Assembly: GCF_015277775.1 (NCBI RefSeq)
Contig: NZ_CP063849.1
Location: 8,137,501 to 8,201,500 of the forward strand
Length of the DNA: 64,000 nt
Direction: 5' to 3'
Source of the DNA: Paludibaculum fermentans
GTDB lineage: Bacteria; Acidobacteriota; Terriglobia; Bryobacterales; Bryobacteraceae
Shown: positions 25,791 to 34,206 of the stretch, one piece after another
Numbering within the stretch: position 1 is the stretch's first letter
Layout of the letters: the number at the start of each line of letters is the position of its first letter
The notes under the pieces: model-generated
The model's input: only the letters and a program-made list of their open reading frames with translations
Database searches by the model: none
Told to the model about the DNA's origin: nothing
Made by a program: the position numbers and the translations under genes

Positions 25791-27141
25791 GCAGGGACGT
25801 CGACAGATTGCCCGGATGGAGGTCCAGCGCCAGGATTCCCCGTTGACGCAGTGAGCGCATCATCACCTCACGCCGCTGTACGATTTCGAGCGCCGCGGTG
25901 TGGCGGTACATCTCCTGTCTGGTCTGGGGCGTCTGCGCCGCCAGCATGGCGAGGTCGGGCTGGCTGAGCGCGGCGAACACGACCAGGTGCCGCTGGCTGA
26001 GCTGGATCGCATGCTCGATGACGTCGGGCGTGCCGGGTGTCTCAGCGAAGTCTGTGATCCAGACGACCAGCGAGCGGCGGCTCTGGGCCTTCAACAAGGC
26101 GCGGGCCGCGCGGCCGTGCTGGGCTTCCAGCGCTTCGGCTCGGACTTCGGCGATGGATTCCACCAGCGCGCGCAAGTGCAAGGGGCCCCGGCTGGGCGCG
26201 ATGGATTTCTGCACGGTGCGGCCGTAGGCGAGCAGCCCCACTTTGTCGCCGCACTGGCTGGCGAGTACGGCCAAAGTGAGGGCGGCGTTGGCCGCATGGT
26301 CTAGTTTTGTCAGCCGCAATGAGGTGCCCGGCTGCTCCACCAGGGTTCTTGATAACCGCCCTGCGTCGAGCACCAGCCAGATCGTTTGGCTGCGCTCCGC
26401 TGTATAGGTGCGTGTCACCAGATGATGCCGGCGGGCCGTGGCCGTCCAGCAGATATCGCGCAGGTCGTCGCCTTGCCGGTATTCGCGCAGGGTCTCGAAC
26501 TCCCGCCCGAGCCCGCGCAACTGGCGGCGGCGCTGCTCGACTTCCACCTGCTTGTGGCGGATCACGATGAGGGCTTCGGAGCGCGCCAGGGGCAGGTCCG
26601 GCAGCACCCGCACAGTCTGCGTCAGAGGAGCCGCGGCCCAGCGTTCGGCGAGTCCGAGCGGCGATTGGTAGCGAAGGTAGACATCGCCGGCTGCGTGGTC
26701 GCCGCGAGCCCGGCCCACGACACCGTATTCCGCCGAGGCAGTCCGCGCCGGCGCGGTTTCGATCTCGAATCGCGAGACGTCTTCCGCCAGGCCGGGCGGC
26801 ACGACATCCACGAGTTTTGCCCGCACCGTGCAGTTGCTGGTGTTCTCCAATGTTATGGTGACCTTGGCGCCGTGGGCGAGGAAGAGCGGGCCCTCCCAGG
26901 AGCGGGTGAGCCGCAGTTGTCCGGGCGCTGGCAGCCGCAGGAGATCGTAGAGCCACGCGGCCACGATCAGGGCGTCCCAGATCCAGAGTCCGGCCACGGC
27001 GCCGGGCCAACGCCATGCGGGCACCAGCCAGAGCAGGCCCGGCAACAGGGCCAGGAAGAAGCGTTGGCCGAAGCCGAAAGGCAGGCGCCGCCGCGGCTCT
27101 GCTGGAGCCTGGATGGCCGGCGGTGCAAGCGAGCCTGTCAT
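25750..27141 (-). CDS. DUF58 domain-containing protein
   Basis: A 463-residue protein with two N-terminal membrane helices (FFLALLPGLLWLVPAWRW and the following segment, about 27-68), a beta-rich extracytoplasmic part (about 70-190) and the DUF58 core with REFETLREYRQGDDLRDICW (about 225-245). The part after 255 is a VWA-like fold (IWLVLDAGRLSRTLVE). DUF58 proteins work with MoxR ATPases, and the MoxR gene directly upstream overlaps by four bases. MoxR/DUF58 pairs are thought to assemble or activate other proteins; no client is proven here. Confidence 0.88.
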   Translation of the reverse strand: MTGSLAPPAIQAPAEPRRRLPFGFGQRFFLALLPGLLWLVPAWRWPGAVAGLWIWDALIVAAWLYDLLRLPAPGQLRLTRSWEGPLFLAHGAKVTITLENTSNCTVRAKLVDVVPPGLAEDVSRFEIETAPARTASAEYGVVGRARGDHAAGDVYLRYQSPLGLAERWAAAPLTQTVRVLPDLPLARSEALIVIRHKQVEVEQRRRQLRGLGREFETLREYRQGDDLRDICWTATARRHHLVTRTYTAERSQTIWLVLDAGRLSRTLVEQPGTSLRLTKLDHAANAALTLAVLASQCGDKVGLLAYGRTVQKSIAPSRGPLHLRALVESIAEVRAEALEAQHGRAARALLKAQSRRSLVVWITDFAETPGTPDVIEHAIQLSQRHLVVFAALSQPDLAMLAAQTPQTRQEMYRHTAALEIVQRREVMMRSLRQRGILALDLHPGNLSTSLLNEYLRVKDRSLL

Positions 27142-28097
27142 TTCTTATAGACCTGGGGGATGTCGACGGATGAGAGCACCTGCTGAACCACCAGATCCGG
27201 GGTGAGCCCGTCGAGGGTGGCGTCCGGCTTCAGCATCAGCCTGTGCCGGAGCACCGGCAGTGCCGCAGTCTTGATGTCATCCGGCAGCATGTAATCGCGG
27301 CCGTCCATGGCCGCCAGGGCGCGGGCCACGAAGAAGAGCCCGATCGCGGCGCGGGGACTCGCGCCTAAGGCAATGGCCGGCCAGTCGCGTGTGCGGCGAA
27401 CGATGGAGACCGCGTAGGAGCACAGCGTTGGTTCGACTTTCACTTCCGCCACCTCGGCGCGCGCCGCCGATAGCAACCCTTCCGGCAGCACTTCCAGCGG
27501 CATCGACTGCAGGCGCCGCGGATCGAAGCCCTGGTCGTAGCGCGAGAGGATCTCGACCTCCTGCGCCTCGGACGGGTATTGAATGCGGATCTTGAGCAGG
27601 AAGCGGTCGAGCTGCGCTTCGGGCAGAGGGTAAGTGCCCTCGAACTCGATCGGGTTCTGCGTAGCCAGCACGGTGAAGCTGGGCGGCAGGTGGTGGCAGA
27701 CGCCATCGATGCTGGCCTGGCCCTCTTCCATGGCTTCGAGCAGCGCGGACTGTGTCCTGGGCGGGGTACGGTTGATCTCGTCCACCAGGAGGAGATCCGT
27801 AAAGATGGGCCCCCTGTGCAGGTCGAAGCTGTTGGTGCCGAGGTTGAACACGTTGGTTCCGGTGATGTCGGCCGGCATGAGATCGGGCGTGCATTGCACA
27901 CGGCGGAACTCCAGGCCGCAAACGCGCGCCAGCGCCTTCACCGCGAGGGTCTTGGCGAGGCCCGGCTCGCCTTCGATCAAAGCGTGACCGCTGCAGGCCA
28001 GTACGAGGAGCAGTTGGTCGACCACTTCCGCCTGGCCGATCAGGACTTTGGACAGTTCGCCGCGGACATGGGTGCAGAGATTGGAAAAGTGCTGCAA
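27138..28097 (-). CDS. MoxR family AAA+ ATPase
   Basis: A 319-residue cytoplasmic ATPase with chaperone-like function. Walker A is GEPGLAKT (43-50), Walker B LLLVDEINR (102-110), followed by ALLEAMEEGQASIDG and sensor 1 TQNP in VLATQNPIEFEGTYPLPEA. The lid domain has GASPRAAIGLFFVARALAAMDGR (about 250-272). The start is a TTG at 28097: GGAGG lies ten bases upstream, the DUF4350 stop ends two bases before it, and the resulting length is the family norm. Reading to the upstream ATG at 28739 would translate a shadow of DUF4350. It is flanked by DUF58 and DUF4350/DUF4129 genes in a minus-strand operon. Confidence 0.92.
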   Translation of the reverse strand: MQHFSNLCTHVRGELSKVLIGQAEVVDQLLLVLACSGHALIEGEPGLAKTLAVKALARVCGLEFRRVQCTPDLMPADITGTNVFNLGTNSFDLHRGPIFTDLLLVDEINRTPPRTQSALLEAMEEGQASIDGVCHHLPPSFTVLATQNPIEFEGTYPLPEAQLDRFLLKIRIQYPSEAQEVEILSRYDQGFDPRRLQSMPLEVLPEGLLSAARAEVAEVKVEPTLCSYAVSIVRRTRDWPAIALGASPRAAIGLFFVARALAAMDGRDYMLPDDIKTAALPVLRHRLMLKPDATLDGLTPDLVVQQVLSSVDIPQVYKK

Positions 28098-28099
28098 GG

Positions 28100-29290
28100 C
28101 TATCGGGCCTCCAAAGTAAGTTTCGTACGGGCGCTGAGGCGCCGGCTGTAATCTTCCAGTTGCTGGACCAGTGCCAGCGCTTCGCGCGGCTCCAGGCGCT
28201 CGATGTGCCGCGTCTCGGCGGCATGCCGCAACGCCGCGGCCAATTCCGACTGGCTCCAGCCCAGGCGTCGCGCGGCGGCTTCCGCCAGGCGGGCATCCTC
28301 GATGGTGCCCGGCAAGGCCAGCCGCTGGGTGAGTTGCAGGCGCAGTTGCCGGTAGGCGGCGCCGACACCGAGCGAAGCCGCGCCCGCGCGTTCGTACAGC
28401 GCACCGAGGGTGTCGACGAACTCCAGCGGAGAAAGCCTGGATTCGATGATGGGCTGCACCACCGGACCCGAGCGGCGGCTGAAGGCGAGCAGGGCGACGA
28501 GGGCCGCAAACGCACACTGCCAGAGCACCCAGCGGGCCGGGGTGCGTTCCACATAGCTCCAGAGCGACCCGTGCTGGCCATGGAAATACTCGTCCCAATA
28601 AATGCGTGGTTTGCCGGTGCCATCGGACGGCGCGACGGCGTTCAGGAACACGCGCAGGTTGGAGGCTCTGAGGATGCCGTCGTTCGTCAGTGGTGTGGCG
28701 GCGGACCACCAGACAATCTCTCCGCGCCCGGCGCGCCACGCTACGGCGACAGGCTCCTGTGCCGATCCATACAAGACGACGACCGGCTTGTCGAGCGCCT
28801 CGAGTTTTGCCCGCCGTTCCAGTTCGACGGTGGGTGCGCCTTGCGTGTAGCGGCCTGGCCAGGCGGCGTGAAAAGGGCGTGGGACCAGGGACCAGTCGAG
28901 CTTGGTTGCGGGCGCGCCTGGGAGGAAGCCTTCCGCGCCGCGTCCGCAGAAGAGAACGCGTCCGCCGGTTTCAACGAATCGGGCGAGCGCCGCGCGGTCG
29001 GCAGCGGTGGGCGTCTCGGAGGGTTCCGCCAGGATAAGGACGGAGCCCTCTCCCGGCGCCTGGAGACGTTCCAAGGGCTCTTCCCTTCGCTCGACGCGAT
29101 GGCCGAGATCCTGCAGTAGCAGGTAGGCCGCCTGGGCACCGCCGGGCAAGGTGGAATAGGTGGTTGGGATGGCGCTGCTGCCTTGTGCTTCCTGCGGTTC
29201 CAGGATGGAGATGGCGATGGTTGACACCACCGCGATGACGCCGCAGGCGATGAGCAGGCGGCGGTCCGTCCGGCTTAATCCACTGCGCAT
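28100..29290 (-). CDS. DUF4350 domain-containing membrane protein
   Basis: A 396-residue protein with an N-terminal membrane helix (LLIACGVIAVVSTIAISIL, about 12-30), a DUF4350 domain facing outward (about 40-235, with TTYSTLPGGAQAAYLLLQDL and RFVETGGRVLFCGRG, a glutamine-amidotransferase-like fold without an obvious catalytic triad), a second membrane helix (RWVLWQCAFAALVALLAF, about 255-272) and a helical cytoplasmic tail. Family members sit in MoxR operons, as here. It overlaps the DUF4129 gene by 16 bases and leads directly into the MoxR TTG start. Confidence 0.8.
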   Translation of the reverse strand: MRSGLSRTDRRLLIACGVIAVVSTIAISILEPQEAQGSSAIPTTYSTLPGGAQAAYLLLQDLGHRVERREEPLERLQAPGEGSVLILAEPSETPTAADRAALARFVETGGRVLFCGRGAEGFLPGAPATKLDWSLVPRPFHAAWPGRYTQGAPTVELERRAKLEALDKPVVVLYGSAQEPVAVAWRAGRGEIVWWSAATPLTNDGILRASNLRVFLNAVAPSDGTGKPRIYWDEYFHGQHGSLWSYVERTPARWVLWQCAFAALVALLAFSRRSGPVVQPIIESRLSPLEFVDTLGALYERAGAASLGVGAAYRQLRLQLTQRLALPGTIEDARLAEAAARRLGWSQSELAAALRHAAETRHIERLEPREALALVQQLEDYSRRLSARTKLTLEAR

Positions 29291-30177
29291 CCGAGTTCCT
29301 TCAGGGCGCCAAAGCAGGTGGTGAGATCCTGATCGTCAGGCGTGGCGCGGGCGTACCAGCAGCGCTCCAGGCGAGTGCAGAGGATACTCAGCGCGGCCCT
29401 CAACTCCTGCTGGCCGGCCAGCAAACGGAGGTGTTCGCGCGGTGTGTGGGCGAAGTGCGGCGGCAGGGTCCCCGCCTCCTGCAGGTGTGTAACGCCCGCC
29501 CAATAGCAGCACTGGATGGACCCTGCGATGTCGCCCTTGCGCCGGGCGGATTGGGCGGCGGCGATCCACGCTTCTGAGTTCAGGGAGGGATCCGGCAGTC
29601 GTCCCGGAGAGAGGGGGCTCGCCCGCGTTTCGTGGCGCCACGTGTGCATCAGCAGGTAGACGAGCACGCCGCTGGCGCCGACCAGCAGGGCCCACAGAAA
29701 CAGTTGGATGCTGCCGGGGTGCCTGCCGGTAAAGCCGAAGAGTTTGTCCAGGAGTGCTTCGACCCAACGTCCAAATTCCTTCCAGAACAGCTCCCACTCG
29801 CTGGGCGGATTGGGCGGCCGGAATTCGGGGCGTGCGAGGATGCGTTTCAGCTTGACGGCGGCGGAAGGGTCGGACTCGGCCGTTGTGCCGGAGTCCAGGG
29901 AGGCCGCCAACAGCTCGAGCCACGCGCGAACCTCCGCGCCCTGCTGCTTCTTGGGTCCGGACTGGAAGTATGCTCTCAGCGGCGCCGTGGAGATGGTAAA
30001 TGTCTCGTCCGAGACGTCAACCGACCACTCCGCCGGAAGGGTAGCCGCGTCGACGGTTGTGCCTGCTTCCATCGTGGCGCTCCACCGCCGTAGCTCGGCC
30101 GCGAGATCGGCCGGCCTCTGCTGGGCCGGCAGTACCGTCACAGCAAGCAGCAACCAGAGGTGGGACCACGGCCGCAT
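29275..30177 (-). CDS. DUF4129 domain-containing membrane protein
   Basis: A 300-residue protein with a signal peptide (LWLLLAVTVLPAQQ), an extracytoplasmic helical region (about 20-150), one membrane helix (IQLFLWALLVGASGVLVYLL, about 157-176) and a cytoplasmic DUF4129 domain (about 195-300, with EAWIAAAQSARRKGDIAGSI and HTPREHLRLL). DUF4129 proteins accompany MoxR/DUF58 modules and are sometimes fused to transglutaminases. It is flanked directly by the membrane protein gene upstream (stop codon abutting the next start) and the DUF4350 gene downstream. Confidence 0.8.
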   Translation of the reverse strand: MRPWSHLWLLLAVTVLPAQQRPADLAAELRRWSATMEAGTTVDAATLPAEWSVDVSDETFTISTAPLRAYFQSGPKKQQGAEVRAWLELLAASLDSGTTAESDPSAAVKLKRILARPEFRPPNPPSEWELFWKEFGRWVEALLDKLFGFTGRHPGSIQLFLWALLVGASGVLVYLLMHTWRHETRASPLSPGRLPDPSLNSEAWIAAAQSARRKGDIAGSIQCCYWAGVTHLQEAGTLPPHFAHTPREHLRLLAGQQELRAALSILCTRLERCWYARATPDDQDLTTCFGALKELGCAVD

Positions 30178-31029
30178 CTAAGGAAGAAGGGAGAGTCCGC
30201 GATCGGATGGGGTGGACCGCTCGCTGTCGGGATTCATCATGAATTGCAGGTCGAAGCCTTCCTTGCGGACTCGCAGGTCGAAATAGAAAACAGAAATGGC
30301 AATCGCCAGGATGGGCGTTGCGATGGATCCAATCACGAAGCCGCCCAATTGGAGCAGAATTGTCGCCAACCGCATGGTGGCCGGATCCTTGCTGACCAGG
30401 CCCGGCCCGGCGGCAACCAGAATCGCCATGCCGATCCAGAGGCTATAAGTAATGACGATGTAGAGCAGCAGAATGATGAAGCTCCGGCCGGCGAAGCCGC
30501 TGGTGAGGTTCTTGCTGCGGGTGATGGAGTCGCCTGGACCTCGCTTCTCGATCAGGCCCGCCGGCAGGCAAACGAGCAACCGGCAGGCGAAATAGATCCC
30601 CGGAATTACCAGAAGAACCACGCCCAGTAAGACCGCCAGGCCATTCAGCCACACAATGCCGACGACACTCCAAAACTCGGAGAGTACGTGCCTGACAGAT
30701 TGAGCCATGGAAGTGGCGCGGCCGAGATGAAGATCCGCGACGGCATAGACGATGCCGGCCATGGCAACGGTGTAAGACAGGGACGACAGGACGTAGGAGA
30801 CGAACGCCGAGAGTCCCCACATTGCTGCCGCAAGAGGCGACTGCGCAACGGTCGCGCCGGCCACGAATGGGTTGGGTAATAGCACCGATCGCGCCAGCTC
30901 AAAGACCAGGACGATCGCGCTGGGAATGGCCGAAATGCCCGCAAAGAGCAGAAACTGCCGCCGGTAGAGGGAAAAGGTCCGATCGAGAATCTCCCCTAGC
31001 GAGAGCGGCCGCAATTCCAATCCGTTCAC
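30178..31029 (-). CDS. Polytopic membrane protein, first gene of the MoxR operon
   Basis: About 283 residues with roughly six membrane helices. It opens with LELRPLSLGEILDRTFSLYR, a conserved beginning of membrane proteins found ahead of DUF4129 genes and in glycerophosphoryl diester phosphodiesterase membrane-domain families. A GTG at 31029 gives this N-terminus and has a TTGGGG ribosome-like site; the open frame continues to 31233 but the extra 68 residues are not family-like. It ends right where the DUF4129 gene begins, so it probably leads the five-gene minus-strand operon down to DUF58. Function unknown. Confidence 0.7.
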   Translation of the reverse strand: MNGLELRPLSLGEILDRTFSLYRRQFLLFAGISAIPSAIVLVFELARSVLLPNPFVAGATVAQSPLAAAMWGLSAFVSYVLSSLSYTVAMAGIVYAVADLHLGRATSMAQSVRHVLSEFWSVVGIVWLNGLAVLLGVVLLVIPGIYFACRLLVCLPAGLIEKRGPGDSITRSKNLTSGFAGRSFIILLLYIVITYSLWIGMAILVAAGPGLVSKDPATMRLATILLQLGGFVIGSIATPILAIAISVFYFDLRVRKEGFDLQFMMNPDSERSTPSDRGLSLLP

Positions 31030-31214
31030 AATAAACCCCAAAAGAGCTGAGAAATAACCGGTAAGCCCGCAATCATAGCAGACCTGCATGGAGGATGGAT
31101 GAAAGCCGCGGCGGCGGCTCGCCCTGGAAAGGCAATGCCGAAGACTTGCAGCGCCTCCAACTGATATGATCCGGACGATTGAGCAGGCCGGGCGCCTGCC
31201 TGGAGGCTTCATCC

Positions 31215-32891
31215 ATGACTCAGCGCACCCCATTTCTATTGATGTTCGCTTGTCTCGCCCTATCGCAGGCTCATGCCCAGAGCATCGTAATTCAAGTGGA
31301 TGCGGGCAAGCCGGCAGGGCCTCTGAAGCCTGTGTGGAGCTTCCTGGGTTACGACGAACCGAACTACACCTACATGAAGGACGGCCGGAAGTTGCTGTCG
31401 GAGTTTGCCGCCGCCAGTTCAGTGCCGGTTTATGTGCGCGCTCACAGCTTGCTGGTGACCGGCGATGGCGTGGCCGCGCTGAAGTGGGGTTCCACGAACG
31501 CTTATACAGAGGATGCCAACGGCAAGCCCGTCTACGATTGGACGATTGTCGACCGCATCATCGACACCTACCTGGAACGCAAGATGAAGCCGCTGGTGCA
31601 GATCGGCTTCATGCCGCAGGCGCTCTCCACCAGGCCGGAGCCGTACAAGCACAACTGGAAGCCGGGCGATAACTACAACGACATCTATCTGGGTTGGGCT
31701 TATCCCCCGAAAGACTATGCCAAGTGGGCGGAGTTGGTCTATCAGTGGGTGCGGCACTCCGTGCAGAAGTACGGCAAGTCCGAAGTCGATACCTGGCTGT
31801 GGGAGGTGTGGAACGAGCCTGACATCAGCTACTGGAAGGGCACGCCGGAGGAGTATCACAAGCTCTATGACTATTCGGCCGATGCCGTGAAGCGCGCGTT
31901 GCCCAGCGCCAGGATCGGCGGCGCCGATTCCACTGGGCCTGGCAATGATCGGGCCAGCAAGTGGATGCGCGACTTCCTGACGCACGTGGTCCACGGCAAG
32001 AACTATTTCACCGGCAAGGTGGGTTCACCCATCGACTTCCTCAGCTTTCACGCGAAGGGCCGCCCCAGGTTCGTGGAGGGCGGCGTGGTGATGGGGATCG
32101 AGAATCAACTGCGAGACCTGGACAAGGGCTTCGAGATTATTGCCTCCTTTCCTGAGTTGAAGGGCAAGCCGATCGTGATCGGCGAGTCGGACCCGGAAGG
32201 CTGCGCCGCGTGCTCTTCGCGCGTATATGCAAACAACTCATACAGGAATGGTGTGATGTATTCGAGCTACACGGCAACGGTGATGCCGCGGCACCTCGAG
32301 TTGGCCGCCAAGCACGGCGTCAACCTGTTGGGCGCCGTGACGTGGGCCTTCGAGTTCGAGGATCAACCCTATTTTGACGGGTTCCGCGATCTGGCTACGA
32401 ACGGCATCGACAAGCCGGTGCTGAATGTCTTCCGGATGCTGGGCATGATGACGGGGCAACGAGTCGCCGTCACGAATCCGGCGGCGGCCTCGTTGGCTTC
32501 GATGCTGGCCAGCGGCGTGAAGACCACGCCCGACGTGCATGCCTTTGCCAGCCGGGACACGAACTCGGTCACCATCCTGGTCTCGAACTATCACGACTCC
32601 GAGAAACCCGGTCCGGCGGCGCAGATCGACTTGAATATCACGGGTCTGCCTGCCGGACGCATCCAGATGCAGCACTACCGTGTGGACGACGAGTTCAGTA
32701 ATTCGTTCGAGGCCTGGAAGAAGATGGGGTCTCCACAGCAGCCGACCCCGGAGCAGTACACGAAACTGGAGCGGTCAGGACAACTGCACTTACTGGAGTC
32801 GCCGAAGTGGATCCAGGCGAAGGCGGGCAAAGCGCAGCTGGAATTTGGCCTCCCACTGCACGGCGTCTCTCTGATCCGGCTCACCTGGTAG
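31215..32891 (+). CDS. Secreted GH39-like glycosidase
   Basis: A 558-residue exported enzyme. Signal peptide to about residue 22 (FLLMFACLALSQAHAQS). The (beta/alpha)8 barrel resembles glycoside hydrolase family 39 (beta-xylosidase/alpha-iduronidase): FLGYDEPNYTYM near residue 43, the acid/base region WEVWNEPDISYWKG with Glu201, and a candidate nucleophile Glu324 in VIGESDPEG. A beta-sandwich follows the barrel (about 420-558). GGAGG eight bases before ATG 31215 sets the start. Likely role: releasing xylose, arabinose or uronic acid residues outside the cytoplasm. It is followed, 18 bases on, by an MFS sugar-acid transporter gene. Confidence 0.8.
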   Translation: MTQRTPFLLMFACLALSQAHAQSIVIQVDAGKPAGPLKPVWSFLGYDEPNYTYMKDGRKLLSEFAAASSVPVYVRAHSLLVTGDGVAALKWGSTNAYTEDANGKPVYDWTIVDRIIDTYLERKMKPLVQIGFMPQALSTRPEPYKHNWKPGDNYNDIYLGWAYPPKDYAKWAELVYQWVRHSVQKYGKSEVDTWLWEVWNEPDISYWKGTPEEYHKLYDYSADAVKRALPSARIGGADSTGPGNDRASKWMRDFLTHVVHGKNYFTGKVGSPIDFLSFHAKGRPRFVEGGVVMGIENQLRDLDKGFEIIASFPELKGKPIVIGESDPEGCAACSSRVYANNSYRNGVMYSSYTATVMPRHLELAAKHGVNLLGAVTWAFEFEDQPYFDGFRDLATNGIDKPVLNVFRMLGMMTGQRVAVTNPAAASLASMLASGVKTTPDVHAFASRDTNSVTILVSNYHDSEKPGPAAQIDLNITGLPAGRIQMQHYRVDDEFSNSFEAWKKMGSPQQPTPEQYTKLERSGQLHLLESPKWIQAKAGKAQLEFGLPLHGVSLIRLTW

Positions 32892-32909
32892 TGGCGAGGC
32901 AGATTTCCA

Positions 32910-34139
32910 GTGCCGGTGCAGGAGGTCCGTATCCAACCGAACCTGTGGCGGATCGCGCTGCTGATTGCGGTGGCGATCGCCATCAGCTATTTGGATCGTC
33001 AGACGCTACCGGTGGCAATCGCCGCCATCCAGCGGGATATTCCCATCTCGAATACGCAGTTCTCGCAACTGCAGGCCGCGTTTCTTGTGGCCTACGCAGT
33101 GATGTATGCGGGTGGCGGCAAGCTGATCGATGTGCTGGGCACGCGGCGCGGCTTCGTCTGGATCATGACGACATGGTCCCTCGCCTGCGCGAGCCACGGC
33201 TTTGCGACGGGCTTCCGGTCGCTGGCGGTCAGCCGGTTCCTGCTCGGGCTGGGCGAAGGCGGTGGGTTTCCGGCTGCTACCAAGGCGATTGCCGAGCGTT
33301 TCCCGGTGGCGCAGCGATCGACGGCTATGGGCATTATCAACTCCGGCACGGCCGTGGGTGCAATGGTCGCTCCGCCGGCGATTGCGGCGATTCTCGGGGC
33401 GACGTCGTGGCGCTGGGTCTTCTTTGTCACCAGTCTCCTGGGCCTCCTTTGGACGCTGTGGTGGCTGCGGGACTATACGCCGGTTGGGGCGGTGCAACAC
33501 GGTCCGGCGGAGCCTCCGATCCCGTGGTTGAGGCTGCTGACGTTTCGCGAAACATGGGGGCTGGTGATGGCCAAGTTCATCAGCGACGCCGCCTGGTATT
33601 TCTATCTGTTCTGGCTGCCGAAGTACCTCTACGATGTGCGCGGGTTCGATACGAAGAGCGTGGGCTACTATGCCTGGATCCCCTATGCGCTGGCGGGTGT
33701 GGGGAGTCTGACAGGCGGATGGTTTTCCAGCCGGTTGTTGACGGCCGGCAAGTCGTTGAATTTCTCGCGTAAGCTTACGCTCGGCTTGAGCGCGGCACTG
33801 ATGCCGATTGTCGCCCTGGTGAGCAGTTCCCCGGTGGAGATGGCGATCGCGCTGTTCAGCGTGGCGTTCTTCGGGCAGCAGTCGTGGTCGACGCTGGTGA
33901 TGATCCTGCCGGCGGACCTGTTCCCGCGTGGCGCTGTGGGTTCGGTGGCGGGGCTGGTGGGCTTCGGTGGATCCATGGGCGGAGTGGTCTTCAACCTGGC
34001 TACCGGATTCCTGTTGGATCACGGCTTCGGATACGGCTTCGTGCTTGGACTGGTGAGCACGTTCCACATTGTGGCGTTCCTGATTATCCTGCTGACCGTT
34101 CGCGATGTGAAACCGCTGGCTGTCGAGCGAAAGCACTGA
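32910..34139 (+). CDS. MFS transporter, anion:cation symporter type (hexuronate-like)
   Basis: A 409-residue protein with about twelve membrane helices. The N-terminus (ISYLDRQTLPVAIAAIQRD, about 25-43), GGKLIDVLGTRRGF, and LGLGEGGGFPAATKAIAERFP (about 110-130) match the ACS subfamily that includes hexuronate (ExuT) and glucarate transporters. The second half starts near residue 215 (LMA-type motif WGLVMAKFISDAAWYFYLFW). The annotated start is GTG 32910; a second GTG at 32916 is possible and no clear ribosome site decides. Its place between a GH39-like enzyme and an AraD1-type dehydratase suggests uptake of the released sugar acid. Confidence 0.85.
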   Translation: MPVQEVRIQPNLWRIALLIAVAIAISYLDRQTLPVAIAAIQRDIPISNTQFSQLQAAFLVAYAVMYAGGGKLIDVLGTRRGFVWIMTTWSLACASHGFATGFRSLAVSRFLLGLGEGGGFPAATKAIAERFPVAQRSTAMGIINSGTAVGAMVAPPAIAAILGATSWRWVFFVTSLLGLLWTLWWLRDYTPVGAVQHGPAEPPIPWLRLLTFRETWGLVMAKFISDAAWYFYLFWLPKYLYDVRGFDTKSVGYYAWIPYALAGVGSLTGGWFSSRLLTAGKSLNFSRKLTLGLSAALMPIVALVSSSPVEMAIALFSVAFFGQQSWSTLVMILPADLFPRGAVGSVAGLVGFGGSMGGVVFNLATGFLLDHGFGYGFVLGLVSTFHIVAFLIILLTVRDVKPLAVERKH

Positions 34140-34161
34140 TGCGGCGAAGGGTTTGGGGTTG

Positions 34162-34206
34162 ATGATGGAGAAGCACTCGCACAAGTTATGGGAGGTGATG
34201 GAGTGA
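34162..34206 (+). CDS. Possible 14-codon leader ORF before the AraD1 gene
   Basis: ATG 34162 opens a 14-codon frame (MMEKHSHKLWEVME) whose TGA overlaps the GTG start of the AraD1-type gene as GTGA. Its last codons contain the GGGAGGTGAT ribosome site of that gene. It may be a coupling leader or chance; no homology can be judged at this length. Confidence 0.25.
   Translation: MMEKHSHKLWEVME

Noticed and set aside
27277-28623. Alternative long frames and an extended MoxR start at 28739
   Set aside because: The extension translates DUF4350 in the wrong frame. The TTG at 28097 has a GGAGG site and yields the normal MoxR length.
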